Shown here piece by piece: positions 43,303 to 55,815 of a DNA stretch of 64,000 bases. The DNA is from Eleginops maclovinus. Its lineage: Eukaryota > Chordata > Actinopteri > Perciformes > Eleginopidae. The notes beneath the pieces were generated by a model that saw only the letters and a program-made list of their open reading frames with translations, was not told the DNA's origin and made no database searches. Where the stretch lies: NCBI RefSeq assembly GCF_036324505.1, contig NC_086355.1, positions 19,334,518-19,398,517 on the forward strand. Reading direction: 5' to 3'. How positions within the stretch are numbered: the stretch's first letter is position 1; the number at the start of each line of letters is the position of its first letter. The position numbers and the translations under genes are program-made.

Positions 43303-43619
43303 GAATAAGGAAACTTTTGTTGTAATTAATATTCATTAACAGTTTTACACCTGTTTTGGCCTTTTTGTCACACAAAGCCTGGCAAGGCATTCTTTTTTAC
43401 ATTTTTCTCAAAACAGTGAAACTTTTTTCTAATTTGACTACCAAGAAAGATGTCAAGAAGACATGAAATATCTGTAAGTGTTTTAATAATATTTGTCTTA
43501 GTGTTATATCCCTATTTGTTATTTTATAAAATGTATATACAGTATATATATCGTTATATGTACACTATCCCTCTGAGTCTGAGTTAGGTTCTTTGGTTAA
43601 ATTAATACAAAAGTAGTGC

Positions 43620-43893
43620 TGACCGATCTGCACTGACTCCATACCACTCCGTGGCGCTAATGCACCACCTACTTACAGGCCGCGAGAGTTTCTGCAGACG
43701 AAGAAGAAAGCGACAGCAGTCTGTGGACACTGCAGTACATGCGACCGTACAACCGCTCTCAGCTCTCTGCTCAATTTTTTCTCCAACGCCAGCGACGCCA
43801 CAGATGAAAACAGTCATCTGTGTTTTGAAGTGAAGTGCCGGAGAAGATTCCAGCGTATCCGGAATCCCTAACTTTCCTTCAGCAGCACGAAGG
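43620..43893 (+). promoter_or_regulatory. Candidate promoter / non-coding first exon with splice donor
   Basis: A GC-richer island in AT-rich surroundings. It has ccgtggcgctaatgcaccacc and gaagaagaaagcgac motifs, several CpGs, and a purine-rich leader ending in agg|gtgagta (donor at 43894-43895). No long frame starts inside. If real, the transcript would go rightward into the following 20 kb. No downstream exon was identified, so this is tentative. Confidence 0.35.
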
Positions 43894-43899
43894 GTGAGT

Positions 43900-46559
43900 A
43901 GGCTGTTTATTTTGGGGCTGCGGAGGATGAAACAAACGGGGTCGCTAACATGATTTGGGTTCCGGTTATGTTTATGTAATATTAGGCTGCTAAGCTTCTA
44001 GAACACCGCAGACGTGGGGGACTCACCGGTCACAATTACATCACTGGTTAACCAAAATATTTACTTCTCCCACGTATTTACACGTTGTGAAATGAGCTTG
44101 TGTTTATGCAGCGCGACAGTGGGATATATGGCTGTCATCTTACCTCGGCTTTCCGCTGTCAGCGGTGCCTGTGAATGTCTACCCGCGTACCGCACCATGT
44201 ACTATTCACAGATACCGTAATGAAAATGCGATGCTAGCTACTGCAACATAGTGAGATGTTTATGCAGGTATGCGATGCACTGTTTAAATTTGCTCCCGTC
44301 TCTGCTGCACACACGTTGCTTAGCCCTGTTTGACAGCGAAGTGGAAAAAATATATAGAAATTATAGGATGCAGCGTAACGTAGTACATAGTGGTGCCTCA
44401 TGTCTTGCTGCTATTATGTGTATTCCATTATGGTAGCAATATCTGCATTCAAGTGTAACCACTGGATTATTAAAGAGTCAGTAATATCAAATCCGATCCT
44501 CCTGTTGCTTTACCTAAAGGGAAGCATCAGTCAAATAAAATATGAAATACTACTTTACCATAACTGTGCATACCTTTCTTGCAAGTAATAAATCCAAAGA
44601 CTGTTTCCCACAATGCACCTTTACTGTTGATCCTCTGGCAATATGTCTTTGACATATAGGAACAAAAGAAGGTTACTTTTTTGTTTAATTCTTTCAACAT
44701 ATCTTTTAAAAATAATTATATTGAACTGTGTCTTTGTTTTTACCCGGCACAATGCTCATGTTTGCAGGAACACAGTGAAATTTCCCAAAATCAATGTTTG
44801 GGACACTGATAATGGAATATTGACTGACCACTATTGCTTTATTGTTTTGGTTGTTGTGGCTGTTTTTTTTTCTTTTGCTGAATTTTCTTTTGTGAACTTA
44901 CTTTGCAATTGTGCAGTTGATGAACAGTTCCCTTTGGCCGTCAACAAACTCAGTCAGTTCAGTTTTAGTTTTGTTACCAAGTAGGTTTACACATACGAGG
45001 ACTTTGCTATGGTATAAGTGGTGCAGAGACACAGAAAAAAATAAAAATAATATTTTTATATATATATATATATATATAGTACAACTATAAAAGCTTAGCC
45101 TATTACAACTATTGAAAAATAAAGACAATATTTACAGAAAATATAGTTATGTAGGAAACTGAGTGCAGTAAAGTGTAATGACATATGACAATACTATATT
45201 CAAAGTGAAGAGTTATGCTGAGTAACTGTGTAGTGATGTTACCGTTCCTAAACTACCTCAAACATTTAAGCATATTGTGAGGGTTTCTGTCCAGCTGTTT
45301 GCTTACATTTGAAAATGTAGGGCCAAAGATGAAAATGAACTCAATAATTTAAAGAAGAGCCTACATTTTAAAGCATCTCCTTCTTTAAACATAACATAGG
45401 GCCCAGAGACAAGCTAACTAAACCTGGAGGTCACAAACATAATCTTGATACTAATTGGCACATGTTGTGCCTCACCAATCTATTTATTTTCCAACACTGT
45501 AGAATCTAATTCTTAAATTAGAGTTGGGTTTTTTAAAATGTCATAATAATTAAAGCCTTGTAGTTAATTGAATACTTTCAAACCTTTTAGTGAAGCAGTT
45601 CTTTTTTAGTGTTTTGTTTGACTTGAAAGTTAAATCCATTTTGAAAGAACTGAAAATGAATCTGCTTATTTTATATTAAAGATATAAATGAACAAGATTG
45701 ATGAAGTCTACAAATATTTTTGAAGCAGTTGGAACTAAAAAACATGACGGTACACAGTGAAGTGAAATAGAGATGCTTTTGAACCTAATAAACAATCTTT
45801 GGCTGCGTACAGAGAGGAGGGAAACAGAAGCAAGTTTATTCTTGTTGAAGAGGCATTTTGTTAGTCTTATCATCTTTTATCTGCAAATAATATATTACAT
45901 GCACATTCACTATCATAACATAACATTGCATTAATTCAATATAAACTGATTCTATGTCTGTCTAGTTACAATAAAGCTGCAACAGGCATAGTGCTGAAAA
46001 TATTTCCTTAAACGTTATTCTCTGTGACGGTTTAAAAACACAGCTGGAAGCCTGATGGTGCCAATAAATCCAAAGGCACAAACACTGCTATTGAAAACTT
46101 GTCGGGTCATTTTCCTTATTATGTAAAATGCTTGAATGTGATATTGTGGTTACGATTTAAGCTAACTATAATACAATGAATAAAGCTATAAAATATATTG
46201 ACTTTTTAAATTGAATGGTTCACAGCACATCACTGTCCCTTCCTCAACAAGCCTTTGGTATGCACTTGAATAATATAAAATGTTCACATTTAGAAATGTT
46301 GTTACAAAATTCAGGAAGATAAATTATGATTATTTTTTTGTATCAAAGCCTGGACACATTGTTCTTTTCGGTGAACATCCATTAAATAAAATGCATTAAT
46401 AAAGGATTTTAGAATGGTCTGACAGCTCTTGATGATCATTCCGGTATTTCCGTGAATATTCCTTTATTTTTAATAATTGAAGTTAACTGTGATTAGCTTG
46501 TTATTTTAAACAAGGGTTTTTATTGTAACTGCTGGCAAGATACAGTTGATTTAAAACCC
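43900..46559. other. Non-coding DNA, possible intron or intergenic
   Basis: No gene supported. A (TA)n tract at 45056-45078. Frames at 44014, 44643 and elsewhere are short and unlike known proteins. Confidence 0.5.
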
Positions 46560-46562
46560 TTA

Positions 46563-46908
46563 CCGCTCGTCCACACGGTTCCGTTGCGTTGACGCTTGAT
46601 GCACCTTCCCATTCACTTTGAATGGGGTGACGTCAAACTTTGCCGAATTGCATTGTGGTTCCGTTGCTTCGCTTTGGCTGCGTTGCTCACGGTGAAAGTT
46701 GAGAAAAGTTAAAATTTTCAAGCGTCGACGGAAACGCAAGCAAATCAAGTCCTGCGTATGCAAATATGCCAGTACAAGCGCTATCAAACCGCGTGTAATT
46801 GTGTCCGGGGCGGGAGATTAATGTGATTGGTTGTTGGTCGCGTTAACCCCAAGTGCCAGACACGCCCACCAGCAAGCGTCAACGCAACGGAACCGTGTGT
46901 ACGCAGCG
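46563..46908. mobile_element. Harbinger-type MITE with TTA target duplication
   Basis: 346 bp with inverted ends: left ccgctcgtccacacggttcc, right (reversed) cgctgcgtacacacggttcc, both continuing into gttgcgttgacgcttg. It is flanked by TTA at 46560-46562 and 46909-46911, the 3-bp TWA target duplication of PIF/Harbinger elements. A 75-codon minus frame inside is not recognisable as transposase. Confidence 0.85.
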
Positions 46909-46911
46909 TTA

Positions 46912-49900
46912 GTGTTTTCAGGAGGGGTATGGAGTGCACACTGCGCATACGTTACTTGGGATTTTGAATGAGGGGTCCCTTGAACTACAAGCGTTGATAG
47001 CCTTAGGGAGAATTGCCAGTGTTTGGTTGGAAGCGTATCATCATGCTTACTAGGCTAGACCTAATTATTGTAGCTAAGCAGTACTTATTAAATAACTTGA
47101 CTTCTTACAGTCCCAAATAGTGACGTTTCTGTGATGTTTTATAGAGCAACATTAGCAAGGGAAAAGCCAGGGAAAGGAGTGCTGTGCTTAGTGGAGAAAA
47201 GCCGTTAAGCACTTCAGAGTGTTTCTTTTTGGTTTCATCACTGCTTTAAAGAAAGACTGTTTGAAATACTGGATGAATGAGTGTAACGTGACGGTATCAA
47301 CGTTTGTTCTTGAGTCAAGTGGTGTTTCCTTTTTAAAGAGAATGGGAAACCTCCCCTCTAAGGGAGTGGTGGGATTTGTGTGATTTGCGACAAAGACTTT
47401 TCTTTCAAACAATTCAGCAACGTTGCATCATTTAGCATGAAAGCAATTAAGTGTCATTTTATCATAATCGCAATGGACATCTCTAAAGTTGTTTAATACT
47501 TCCATCAAAATGGTATTTTATTTGGTACAGCCCATCTTTGAAATATAATCACACCAAGATCAATTTTAATAAATGTTTTCGATTATGAGAATAATGATAC
47601 GGAAAGGACCAGTCCCTTATATTGTAATCGCATGTAATATCAAGTGAAAATAATTGTGATATGCTTTTTTCTCTAAAACCTGAAGTCCTAAAAGCAATGC
47701 TGTATAATCGTTTTGATGACAAACTCTTGCTTTGGTTTAAATAGATAATGCGGAATGATTGAATGTTTTCATAGCTGTGTGGGGAAAAGCAATTCTGCTG
47801 ATTTGCAGAGTTAAGGGGCGTATTGAGGGTTTTTGCAAAAGCCAGTTTCAGAAGTCAGCTAAAACAAAACGCTGTCGGGGGAACCTTAACAAACATGGCT
47901 CAAAACTGAGTTGAATGGACTCCACTAGATTTTACTACTTAAATTTTAAAAGTTGCTGCAGAACTGCTCCACTTGCCTAGGTGTCTTTCCATCCAAAGAA
48001 AGCTATATGCTGCACTGGCTTTGTATTAGTGGACCAATGCAGAAACACTGCTACTGCTAATAAATAGTTTAAGGCTCTCTGAGGACTCTCCCTTTAATGC
48101 ACCTATACTGCATAACTGGAGGCAACAAAAATTCACCGTCACCTTCACACAGCTCCAAGTGGACATTAACAGCGCCTGTCACGGATACATATGTTCCTTC
48201 TCCTGAGGACATAGTTGTTTGAGCTGTGGTGAACACACCGTTGTTACATTATTGGGATAAGGCACAGAAAAACATGCATATACATATTATAATATTACTC
48301 TCTTACCGTAATGCAAAGCTCATCTTCAGCAAATCAGGGCTTCAACTAGTGATTATATAAATGTTTGATTCATTTGCAGACTCTTTTATTCATTTGGTCT
48401 TTCCAATGTCAGAAAATAGTAAAAAAATATCCATCACATGTTGTGATGTCTTTAAAAGTATTGTTTCTTAGTTTAAAACAAAGAAATGTAGTTTACTCTG
48501 TTATAAAATCATTAAGAGAAAAGAGAAATATCAGGAAAACTACATTTTTGAGAAGCTGAAATCCATATTTTGCGTGACAAATTAGTTATATGACTAATCA
48601 GTTAACAAAATTGCCAATTTCTTTCTGACGATCTATCATCGATAAGTCGAATATTCTTTCAGAAAAGAAAAACCCGGATTAAATACGATTGATTTTCTAT
48701 ACGTGACATGATGTCAACCTTCAGAGGAGGGGCATTTTTTTGTTTTAGGGTTGTGTGAATTTTCTTTCCCTTCTTTTCAACTATAGCAGCTATTTGGGCG
48801 TTTCTAATAATTGTCATACTGTGAGGAATTCTGCTGCTTGCAGGACAAAATAAATCATCCTAAGCAACACATTTGGCAAATAGCACCTCTGGCAAAAGGA
48901 GCACCTGCTTGACTGGCCAGTAATTGTTTGCTGACAAAATATTTGAACGCATAGGTTGCATGAAATTAAATCGCTTTAGCTGCCTCCACTCTGGATGCCT
49001 TCCTGAGTATATTTGCTTTCCCCAGCAGGATAGTGTTGGTGACTGCAAAACAAATGTCAGTCAAGTCTTATTGCAAGATGGGCAGGTTTAACTTAATTAA
49101 CTTTTCTTAGCGAAGGAGTGCTTATACAATGTGTCATGAACATTCTATTAATGATAATGTGGATGAAAAACAAGCCGTCTGTCTGCAGGGAGTCACGGTT
49201 GTCCAATTAACACTATTCTAATGGTAGAACACTAAGTGGAAGTCCTGTTTTGTGTCTTACAGTTTGAAATCAATACATTTCCTGAAGGAAGTTAGGTAAA
49301 ATTAAAGTCTCTTAACTTCCCTTCTGCTCCTTATCAGTGGCCACTTGCATGCCAATTTTGGATAACAACTATTCATCCTTTGTCTTTTGAACTAATCCTG
49401 AAACACACCCGACATCCTGTTTTGATCTCTCTGACTTGGATAAGGATTTAAATAAACAACAGCTAGCATTTCATGCCGTTATGCCACGCAGTCAGTCCAA
49501 GTGACCCCCAGTCGTCTCCCAATCTTCCTGTCTCGTCTCTTGTGAGTTTCCCAGTACCAAATAGGAGGCAAGTTAAAGAATACTAAGGAGCTGCATTTTA
49601 AAAGGGTAGGGGTTGCTCATAACCTAATCTAAAATTAGAGCTTGAAAATAAAATTAGCTGTAGCGCCTTTTTTTTTTTCATTGTATCCAGATTTGACCAG
49701 ATTTAGATTTAGTAAGTCTGTACAGCAACGAAAACCCAATATATTTATGTTAATTGGATCCAAACCAAATTGAAAGGTAGTTTGAATTGAGGTTACAATC
49801 GACCAAATATGCATTTCAGTTCAGACGGTTTGGTCGCTCAAATCAGACTTCAGCGTTTAGATTGGCCCCATTTGCAACGCGACATAGAACGTCAAATCCA

Positions 49901-51118
49901 GAGTAAAGGAAGTGCTGAGCAGAGTCCATGGGACAAGCAGAGAGCAAATCTATTTGCATTTCTACTTCTGATCTGGAGGTGAAAATGGACTTGATTGCAG
50001 CAAGTTTATTTGGATAAAGTTGAATCAGGATGAATCTGTAGGATGTCCTGTAAAGAAAGTTCAACGATCTTTGTGCGACCTGGCTTGAATAGCACAATGC
50101 AAATAAAATCCTCCTAACATGCAGTGCTAGTTAGTTTCACATATTTGTCACGAGATAATAAGTTGGATGACCTTGCTTTTTTACTGAAAATGTCAAATGT
50201 CATCTTACAGTGCTGCTCCCACCTAGATCAGGAAAGATATAGATTGTTGACTTAATTGTACACGAGTGGCACATTTCAATCAATTAGTCAGTCTGTGTAA
50301 AGCATACGGTAATAGATAATGTTTGCTAAAGGCTAATGTTACTTACTACAATCTACAGACCAGTGTCAAAGCCTTGATCAAGCATGGACAGGGTGATATT
50401 AAATATCTGTCTATTTATGGTAGTATCAAAGTCATATAATCTCCAAGTACGGATTATATAAGAGACACATAATATGATGTTTCAACATTATTGCTTGACT
50501 GTTAGACAGTCTTAGAATTATAAACTGAACCATTGTAAAGTAAAGGGTGAACTGTATACATTTATTTATGGTGTATTGCACAGATATAATGATGTGTTGA
50601 ATAAAGCTGTCTCCAAGGGTTTGCCATCATACTGTAGAATCCTTATCTGTTGCTTTATTTAGCACTGGGTAGTGTATGACATTTCATGGTGTGAATACCA
50701 AAACACCCTTGCTCTTCTCGATGCTCACTGTAAATTAAACACTGCCTGGAATAATATCTGCCTAGCACCTTTACATTTTGTATCAAGATGAATTTTGTGT
50801 CTGTTGTGCAGTCTGAAGGTAAAAAATCTACTACAGACTCTTTTTTTTTTCTGAGTTTACCTGCAAGGCATGCCATGTTAAGTGCACTTAGCTTTTCAGA
50901 CCAACAAAAAAAATACTCATTCAACCTTGAGAGTCTGCACTCTCAGCATTTTGAGATCACAGGGGAATCAGATCTCGGCCTTAATGTCGTACTTCGTTAA
51001 AGGCCTATGTCAAAATACCAAGCAAGGTTAAGTAGGTAATGTCTTTTTGCTAATGCTATTTTATTTAACAATTATAAAAAGGCCAAATAAAAGTATTTTT
51101 TCCATATCTGATTGTCTA
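46912..51118. other. Unique non-coding DNA
   Basis: No gene found. Some stretches (for example 48360-48650) resemble old interspersed fish repeats with gattaatcagtta-type motifs, but a family cannot be named. Confidence 0.45.
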
Positions 51119-51240
51119 GTCCAGGGGTGTCCACACTTTTTTCACCGAGGGCCATATATAGGAAACCATATGATGGGCCTGGCCAATCACTAGAGGTGAG
51201 GTATTTTACCTTATAAGTTAAGTTATAAGTTAGCAAAATC
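51119..51240. mobile_element. hAT-like terminal fragment
   Basis: tccaggggtgtccacacttttttcaccgagggcc is a common hAT (Tip100/Charlie-like) terminal sequence in fish. The other end is not seen. Confidence 0.4.
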
Positions 51241-52971
51241 AATCAAATGTAGGTCAATTATGTATCTAATAAATTATACATTTATTTTAAGTGTTGGCAG
51301 CTCATTCCTTAAAACAGAAGCCTCAGATTGCTTAAAATAAGGGGAAATATGAAGGGTACATTCCAAGCTTGTTATGTAAATGCATGATCTTTATAAACTA
51401 AGATTTGTTAGAAAACGTTTCAGCTTTAATTGACTGAAAGGGGGTTTATTAACACATGAATGCTACTAATAACGTAATATATGTTTACATATATATTTAA
51501 GAGGTACAATATAAGACAAGCACAAGCTTCAGGATTGGAATGATGATGGTGCAGGGTTAGGGTTTATACAAATAAAGCAGCATGACCCCATCTTGCATGG
51601 ATGAGACATTCTAATGTTCCCCAAAGGGGGTGCCGCATCAATGCCGGGCCATCAGCCCTGTCACCGAATTGTGGCGAGTTCGAAGGAGCGCTGTGCCCAT
51701 TATTCATGAAGTATACGTTAAGATTGCAAAACACACACATGCATAATGTATCCCTTTTTTACTTTACGAAAAACAATAACACATTCCTCTGCATTTTGTA
51801 AAAGGACTTTTGTAACCAATTTTACTTTTACTGGACATGAATTCTCAGCGAAAACTAAAGAAAGGGTGAATGCATATGCCAGACGAGGTTAGCATCAGAG
51901 CGTGAATGTGACGTTACAGTCAATGCTGTACACACACTCACATGTTAGCACTCTAAAGGGCAGGGTAGGGCCTCCATAAAACAACCAGGAGTAGGATTGC
52001 TCGTGGGTTGACTGGAATTCTATGGATACTGAACCAAAAATGGCTAATATTTAAAACAAAATATCAGTAAATGCCCGAAAAATAGAAGAATAACTGAAAT
52101 TCAATATTAAAGGTTGATACTGCTGGATTAAAAATGTGTGTACTTATGAGACCAATAGTTTTTTGTACGTAGGGATTTTTTCTTACTGTATTGGCTCCTC
52201 TTTTTGTCAAAACTGAACTACATTCAAAGTAATCACTAGTTGTTTGTGATGTGAATGACTGGCTATCAACATGTTGTTGTTCTCTATCCTTGCTGTTTGA
52301 TTAACGTTTGGCTGAATAATCATGATCCCTCTCTGTTGTACTCGACATTTAAGGGAGGCTTACAGTTTCAACCACAACTCTGTGGCCACATAGCTTTTTT
52401 TTTTTACAGGGTGTCCAATTTTTTTTCAATGGCCTAGCAGCGCTCGAGCGCCGCAGGCGTGAGTATTGTAGGGGGGCCCGGAGGCATCCCCCCCTGAACA
52501 TTTTTGAAATTCATAACTCTCTGAAACACTATTTCCAGCATTTTGAGGTGCACATTTTGTGGAATAAAGCCACATTTTTGTCTTTTTTACAACATTATTT
52601 TTGTACTGAGGCTGGGAGGAGGTATGTGTGTGTGTCGGGGGGTGGGGAAAACCAGATAATTTTTTGGTAATATTATAATTACACTGATTGATATACAATA
52701 TAATATGTTTCATAAGTTAATACAAAGAACAGTGAGTGTAACTGAAACTAAAAGGTACAACTTAATTGTCACATGCATCTTGTATGTCTACTTATTCAAT
52801 GTTGTTAATCTATATCATACATATATTTATGCAAGACACTTAGCATACAGCTGTATTAGCTATGTGTTTGTGATGGTTTTCTGACCTTTCACACCTTTGA
52901 ACATTCACACAAGAAAACAATTCTTGCATGACTACTCTGCTGGAAGAAGCTGGATTTCGTTGTACGTGTTC
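51241..52971. other. Non-coding DNA with a GC-rich repeat-like island
   Basis: 52437-52500 (gcgctcgagcgccgcaggcg ... ggggggcccggaggcatcccccc) resembles a dispersed DNA-transposon fragment. 52618-52650 is a GT/G-rich tract. No gene. Confidence 0.4.
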
Positions 52972-53100
52972 ATCCAGCAGTGGCTCAGTCAGTAGGGGCT
53001 TGGACTGGGAATCGTAGGGTTGCCGGTTCAAGTCCCCGAACAGACTTGAGAAAATATGGAAAGTGGACTGCTACTTGGAGAGGTCCCAGTTAGTTACCGG
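52972..53100 (+). repeat. tRNA-derived SINE
   Basis: A box tggctcagtcagtagg at 52981-52996, B box GGTTCAAGTCC at 53025-53035, then the body (atatggaaagtggactgctac, gagaggtcccagtt). It is the same family type as the reversed heads in the OR spacers. The tail after about 53100 is lost. Confidence 0.8.
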
Positions 53101-55366
53101 GGAAAACAGCGAAGGAAAAAATTAGGGCGTCTTTAGGGCGTCTTGCCTAAAAGTAGGGCATCCAATTTCTTATTATTTTAGTACAGAGGACGCCCAGACG
53201 CCCACCTACCTAAAAGCCTGTAGTAGAGTGTCTAACGCCTCATATTCACTGCGTGGTTGGACTCTTCTTCTCTTTTCTTTCAGTATCTTTACAAGTGTCA
53301 ATATGAAAAAGGTACCAGGTACTATCCATACCTTTTGCTAGTGGGAAAACAAAAAAAATAGGGAGTGCAGTTATGTAAAGTCGAACCATGCAGTAGAAAT
53401 TCATTTTAATTGGAAAGTCATGAGGTGGTGAAGTGTGCTAAAGGACGACAAAGGTAAATACTAAATCTAAAAAGTCTTTGCTTCTGGTTATTGACATTTT
53501 AATTTCTATGAAGCAACTGACTCATCACTGCAAGGAAACACTGGCAAGCACAATATTTTATTACAACTTTGGACATGACAGGCGATGTTGGTCCTAATTG
53601 TAAAACCCTTAGAGAAAATAAACGAAAACCTAGCTCCTCACTATCCACAAAAAATGTAAGGAGCAGCCTTGCTTATGCTATGGTTTGTTACAGTAAGTCT
53701 TATTAGCTGAACTTGCAGTTACACAGCTTATACTCATGTGTTGTCAGGACCTTCGTCTAAGACATGCAAAAATAGACAGTCCTTCAGAGATCTCTGGTTA
53801 TTGTTGCCTTGTTCACCCAAGTTAATATCTAATAATTATTCAACACATTGCATTTGCAAATTGCTTCAGTTCAATCGGCTTGACAGTTAATGGTCTAAAA
53901 TCCAAAATATCCCAAATGGGTAATTTTCTTCTATTTTTCCTATGGTGCTTTATATTATTGATTTTGCTGAAAATGATTTGGCGATCTGCAATTGACCCTT
54001 GTTAGGCTGATGCTGTGGTTGGTTGGAAGTTTTGAACATACCGTGCAACTGTAGTGCATAAGTACATCCATGTAGGGCTGTGGGAGGTCCCCCCTGCTCT
54101 TCATCTCACCCAGAAGTACTTTAGCATAAGCCAGAAGTGTACCTGTCACTGCCATTTACATGAAACTTGCAGTAGTTCTCCAGCATACTAGAGGAAAAGC
54201 CACATTTCCCCAGGGTATGGCTTTAGTCGACTGCTATGTTGCTCGGTATAGCTGCTATTTGCTTTTTCAACACTTTTCCAGGCGGGCTTTGTGAACATAT
54301 GCAGACAACCGCACAAAGCTTCACAACATAGCTGTTGTATGTGTGTATCACCCCCAAAAACATGGTTTTGTCATGATGTGGCTGTACATATATTTGCAGT
54401 AGATTAAGCTAAGCCCATCAATAATGCAGGCCACATGGAGTAGCTGTGAAAACAGTCTTTTCTTGTTTTATAAGCTCCACTCCGCTCCTTGGCCTTTACA
54501 GAAAGTACACTCAGACGGTAAATCATCTGCCTGTGAACTGCGGATTGTTCATTAAACTTTTGAATGTCTGAAGAGATTCTGAAGCTGGATAAATGAATGA
54601 AGCATCCCTCTCTTCCGCTCACTTGTTCTTTTGATATTCATCAACCGACTCCGTATCCTTCTCGTCCTCCATATTCTATGGAGCTCTGCACGGGGCCCTT
54701 GGTGATATGGCTATATATAGAAGGAAAAGGAGGAGCAAGATTAAGGAAAGAGTGTCTGTTAGAGTTCGCTCCAATGCTCCTGTTGGAAAGGGTTAATGAT
54801 GCTCAGACTTGGCCGTTAGATTGTTTTTGACTGTGCTGGAATGAGTCAGGGTGAAGAGGTCAACCCCCTGCAGTCTGAGATCTACTTCCTCAATTAACCA
54901 CAATACCTTCTGGCTATATGCCTGTTGTGAAACAACTGCCCTTCCACATTCTAGTGTCCTTTGCTTATTATGGAGATGAAGGTTCAGAATTGAGTTAAAC
55001 TTCAGTTGCTATACAGCCCATTATTGATATTGGTAGGGCAAGGATTTTTTCTCTGTTGTGGCTAAAAGATGGCTCCCACAGGGCACATTGAAATCCCTAA
55101 TCAACGATACTAAAGTCCCTCTTTATACATTATCAGCTACAAATGATTGATTCATTTGGCCCAAACACAAGGCGTGTCAAGGAGATTCTAAGATTACGAA
55201 ACCAGTACAGACACCAGTATTCTTAGATTGATAAAGGTACAAAATGAGTTCTTCATCGAAGCTTTTTTGTCCTACTTCATTCAATACTCATCATTTTAAT
55301 CAAAGCATTTAATGATTCAAAGATTCCAAAGTTTAATGTCATAACGTTTGACAAACTTGACGCGTT
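53101..55366. other. Unique non-coding DNA
   Basis: Only a small inverted repeat (agggcgtctttagggcgtct at 53123 against ggacgcccagacgccc near 53187) stands out. No gene. Confidence 0.45.
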
Positions 55367-55815
55367 GTTCCTTCTTCCGTATGTTCAAAATGGCATGCTT
55401 TAATTGGCCTTGAGCAAAACTTTACAAAAAGTATGTATTTTTTTGCACAAAAAGGATTAAATCGAGATATCATTCGACTAGAACGTTTCTGGGACTGGTT
55501 AAATTCTGTCAATACCTCTTCGATACCAAACCGTAGCCATCTTCAATCGGATTAAACAGTGTTTACCTGCAAGAGACAATTTTTTCCACATACATTTTAG
55601 GTGTTATTATCTTCTTCCGTTTGATCAAATAAAAAGTTGCGTGGATTGGCTTTGAGCAAAACAATACGGATAGTCTTTCTAAATCTGGTTAGGGAAATCA
55701 GATATCATTTGAATATAAAAGTTCCTACCTGGTTCCGGGTAAATTCTGTCATACCTTCTGATACCAAACCCTAGTTGGCGTTAATCAGATACAGCAGTGG
55801 TCAGGTACAGAAGAC
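55367..55815 (+). repeat. Diverged tandem duplication, two units of about 240 bp
   Basis: Unit 1 (about 55367-55580) and unit 2 (about 55605-55815) share, in order, tcttccgt, ggcttgagcaaaac-like, gatatcattcga/gatatcatttga, tggttaaattctgtcaatacctct / gggtaaattctgtcatacc, and ataccaaacc. The units are substantially diverged, so the duplication is old. Confidence 0.65.

Noticed and set aside
43109..43390. Cys/Val-rich and Thr/His-rich frames over the CA repeat
   Set aside because: Produced by the dinucleotide repeat; no start context or protein similarity.
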